DNA from: an uncultured Lachnospiraceae bacterium
Lineage (GTDB): Bacteria > Bacillota > Clostridia > Lachnospirales > Lachnospiraceae
DNA: 7,239 bases
Direction of reading: 5' to 3'
Assembly (NCBI GenBank): GCA_900554925.1
Contig: USJG01000117.1
Span: 1 to 7,239 of the forward strand
Shown: positions 6,434-7,239 of the stretch, in pieces
How positions within the stretch are numbered: position 1 is the stretch's first letter
Layout: each line of letters begins with the position of its first letter
The notes under the pieces: generated by a model
What the model saw: only the letters and a program-made list of their open reading frames with translations
The model's database searches: none
Told to the model about the DNA's origin: nothing
Translations under genes and position numbers: made by a program

Positions 6434-7239
6434 TGCTCTGTGCCTCCTTCTTCCTCACTGCTGACAGGAGGGTTCTCCTGCTCTTTATCTTCTTTTTCTT
6501 CATCTTCTTTCTCCCTGTCTCCGTTCTCAGCGGAATTTTCCTGCGTAAGGGCAAGGAAAACATCCTCCAGAGATTCTTCAAGACGATTCAGGGACATGAT
6601 CGGAAGCTTTTTTTCTGCAAGTGTATAAAAAAGCTCTTCTCTAATATCTTTCTTCGCCTCTGTCTCAAGGATCACTTTGACGCAATTCTTTTCATCTATA
6701 GGTTCAAAATGACATGCCTGTATTCCCGACAGGGATCGAAGGGCTTCTTTTACCTTTTCTTCTGTGCCCAGAATTGTAAGTTCAAGCTTTACATTTCCAC
6801 TCATCAGATGGGTCAGCCTTTCCGGTGTATCGCAGGCCACCAGCCGTCCTTTGGAAATAATCATAATCTCATCGCATATTGTCTGTACCTCGGACAAAAT
6901 GTGAGAGCTTAAAATTACCGTATGCTTTTCCCCTAATTTTTTAATCAGATCTCTGATCTCAATAATCTGCTTGGGATCGAGGCCTACGGTAGGCTCATCT
7001 AAAATAATTACTTCAGGATAGCCCAGCACTGCCTGTGCCAGCCCTACACGTTGCCTGTACCCTTTAGAGAGATTTTTGATAAGGCGGCCTGCCATATCAG
7101 AAATCATGGTAAGCTCCATCACCTCATCAATTTGCTTTTTGCGCTCTTTGGGTGGAATCTTTTTTAATTCTGCCACAAAGAGCAAATATTCTCCCACCGT
7201 CATGTCTAAATATAAGGGAGGGATTTCAGGCAGATAACC
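6430..7239 (-). CDS. ABC transporter ATP-binding protein, GldA-like (N-terminus cut by window edge)
   Basis: This subunit hydrolyses ATP to drive the permease encoded next. The visible 269 residues begin in mid-domain at GYLPEIPPLYLDMTVGEYL, the segment that normally follows the Q-loop. The ATG at 7201-7203 is therefore internal and not the start; the Walker A motif lies beyond the right edge. Numbered from the first visible residue, the signature is LSKGYRQR (57-64, a GYRQR variant of LSGGQ usual in ABC-2 exporters). Walker B with its catalytic glutamate is ILDEP (79-83), the D-loop GLDP (86-89), and the H-loop histidine H113 in SSHIL. A C-terminal regulatory-like region follows (about 150-233). 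The last 36 residues form a low-complexity acidic tail rich in E, D and K, unusual for this family. Its stop overlaps the permease start by 4 bases, so the two are probably translated together. Confidence 0.93.
   Translation of the reverse strand, partial: GYLPEIPPLYLDMTVGEYLLFVAELKKIPPKERKKQIDEVMELTMISDMAGRLIKNLSKGYRQRVGLAQAVLGYPEVIILDEPTVGLDPKQIIEIRDLIKKLGEKHTVILSSHILSEVQTICDEIMIISKGRLVACDTPERLTHLMSGNVKLELTILGTEEKVKEALRSLSGIQACHFEPIDEKNCVKVILETEAKKDIREELFYTLAEKKLPIMSLNRLEESLEDVFLALTQENSAENGDREKEDEEKEDKEQENPPVSSEEEGGTEQ

Noticed and set aside
6392..6912. Plus-strand frames rich in S and F opposite the ATPase C-terminus
   Set aside because: Their composition is the complement of the acidic E/D/K tail and the coding strand of the ATPase; shadow frames.
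7201..7203. ATG as the start codon of the ABC ATPase
   Set aside because: The frame stays open to the window edge and the 12 residues before it (GYLPEIPPLYLD) are typical ABC ATPase sequence, so this methionine is internal.

Overview
The window looks like a chromosomal segment from an anaerobic gut-type member of the Clostridia, most likely Lachnospiraceae or a close relative. The grounds are moderate-to-low GC content, strong GGAGG-type ribosome binding sites, a short FeoA plus a roughly 665-residue FeoB, a group B-type monomeric [FeFe] hydrogenase, and a GldA/GldFG/DUF4340 ABC module. This placement rests on gene content and style; no database was searched.

All six genes lie on the minus strand, so transcription runs from high to low coordinates. 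In that order they are: an ABC transporter ATPase whose N-terminus lies beyond the right edge (6430-7239); a fused GldF-like permease plus GldG-like auxiliary protein (4322-6433); a short DUF4340 membrane-anchored protein (3737-4300); feoA (3424-3657); feoB (1437-3434); and a multi-cluster [FeFe] hydrogenase whose C-terminus lies beyond the left edge (1-1297). The many open frames on the plus strand are shadows of these genes.

The right half is one tight operon. The ATPase and permease overlap by 4 bases and DUF4340 follows after 21 bases. It encodes an uncharacterised ABC-2 type exporter of the kind called 'gliding motility-like' in databases. Its substrate is unknown.

The left half is about iron. 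feoA and feoB overlap by 11 bases and encode a GTP-driven ferrous iron importer. The 79-base gap upstream of feoA carries a promoter-like sequence overlapped by a 19-base element matching 16 of 19 positions of the classical Fur box, so iron repression is likely. Directly downstream is the iron-rich hydrogenase, whose N-terminal part has 16 cysteines in ferredoxin-like spacing, enough for four [4Fe-4S] clusters before the H-cluster domain. A terminator-like hairpin with a T-rich tail sits in the 139-base gap between feoB and the hydrogenase. It either ends the feo transcript or acts as an attenuator in the hydrogenase leader.

No tRNA, rRNA, CRISPR array, insertion sequence or other mobile element is visible. 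The most interesting points are the Fur-controlled iron importer beside an iron-heavy hydrogenase, the hairpin between them, and the fused GldF-GldG exporter with its miniature DUF4340 partner. I do not see convincing evidence of an entirely new system.
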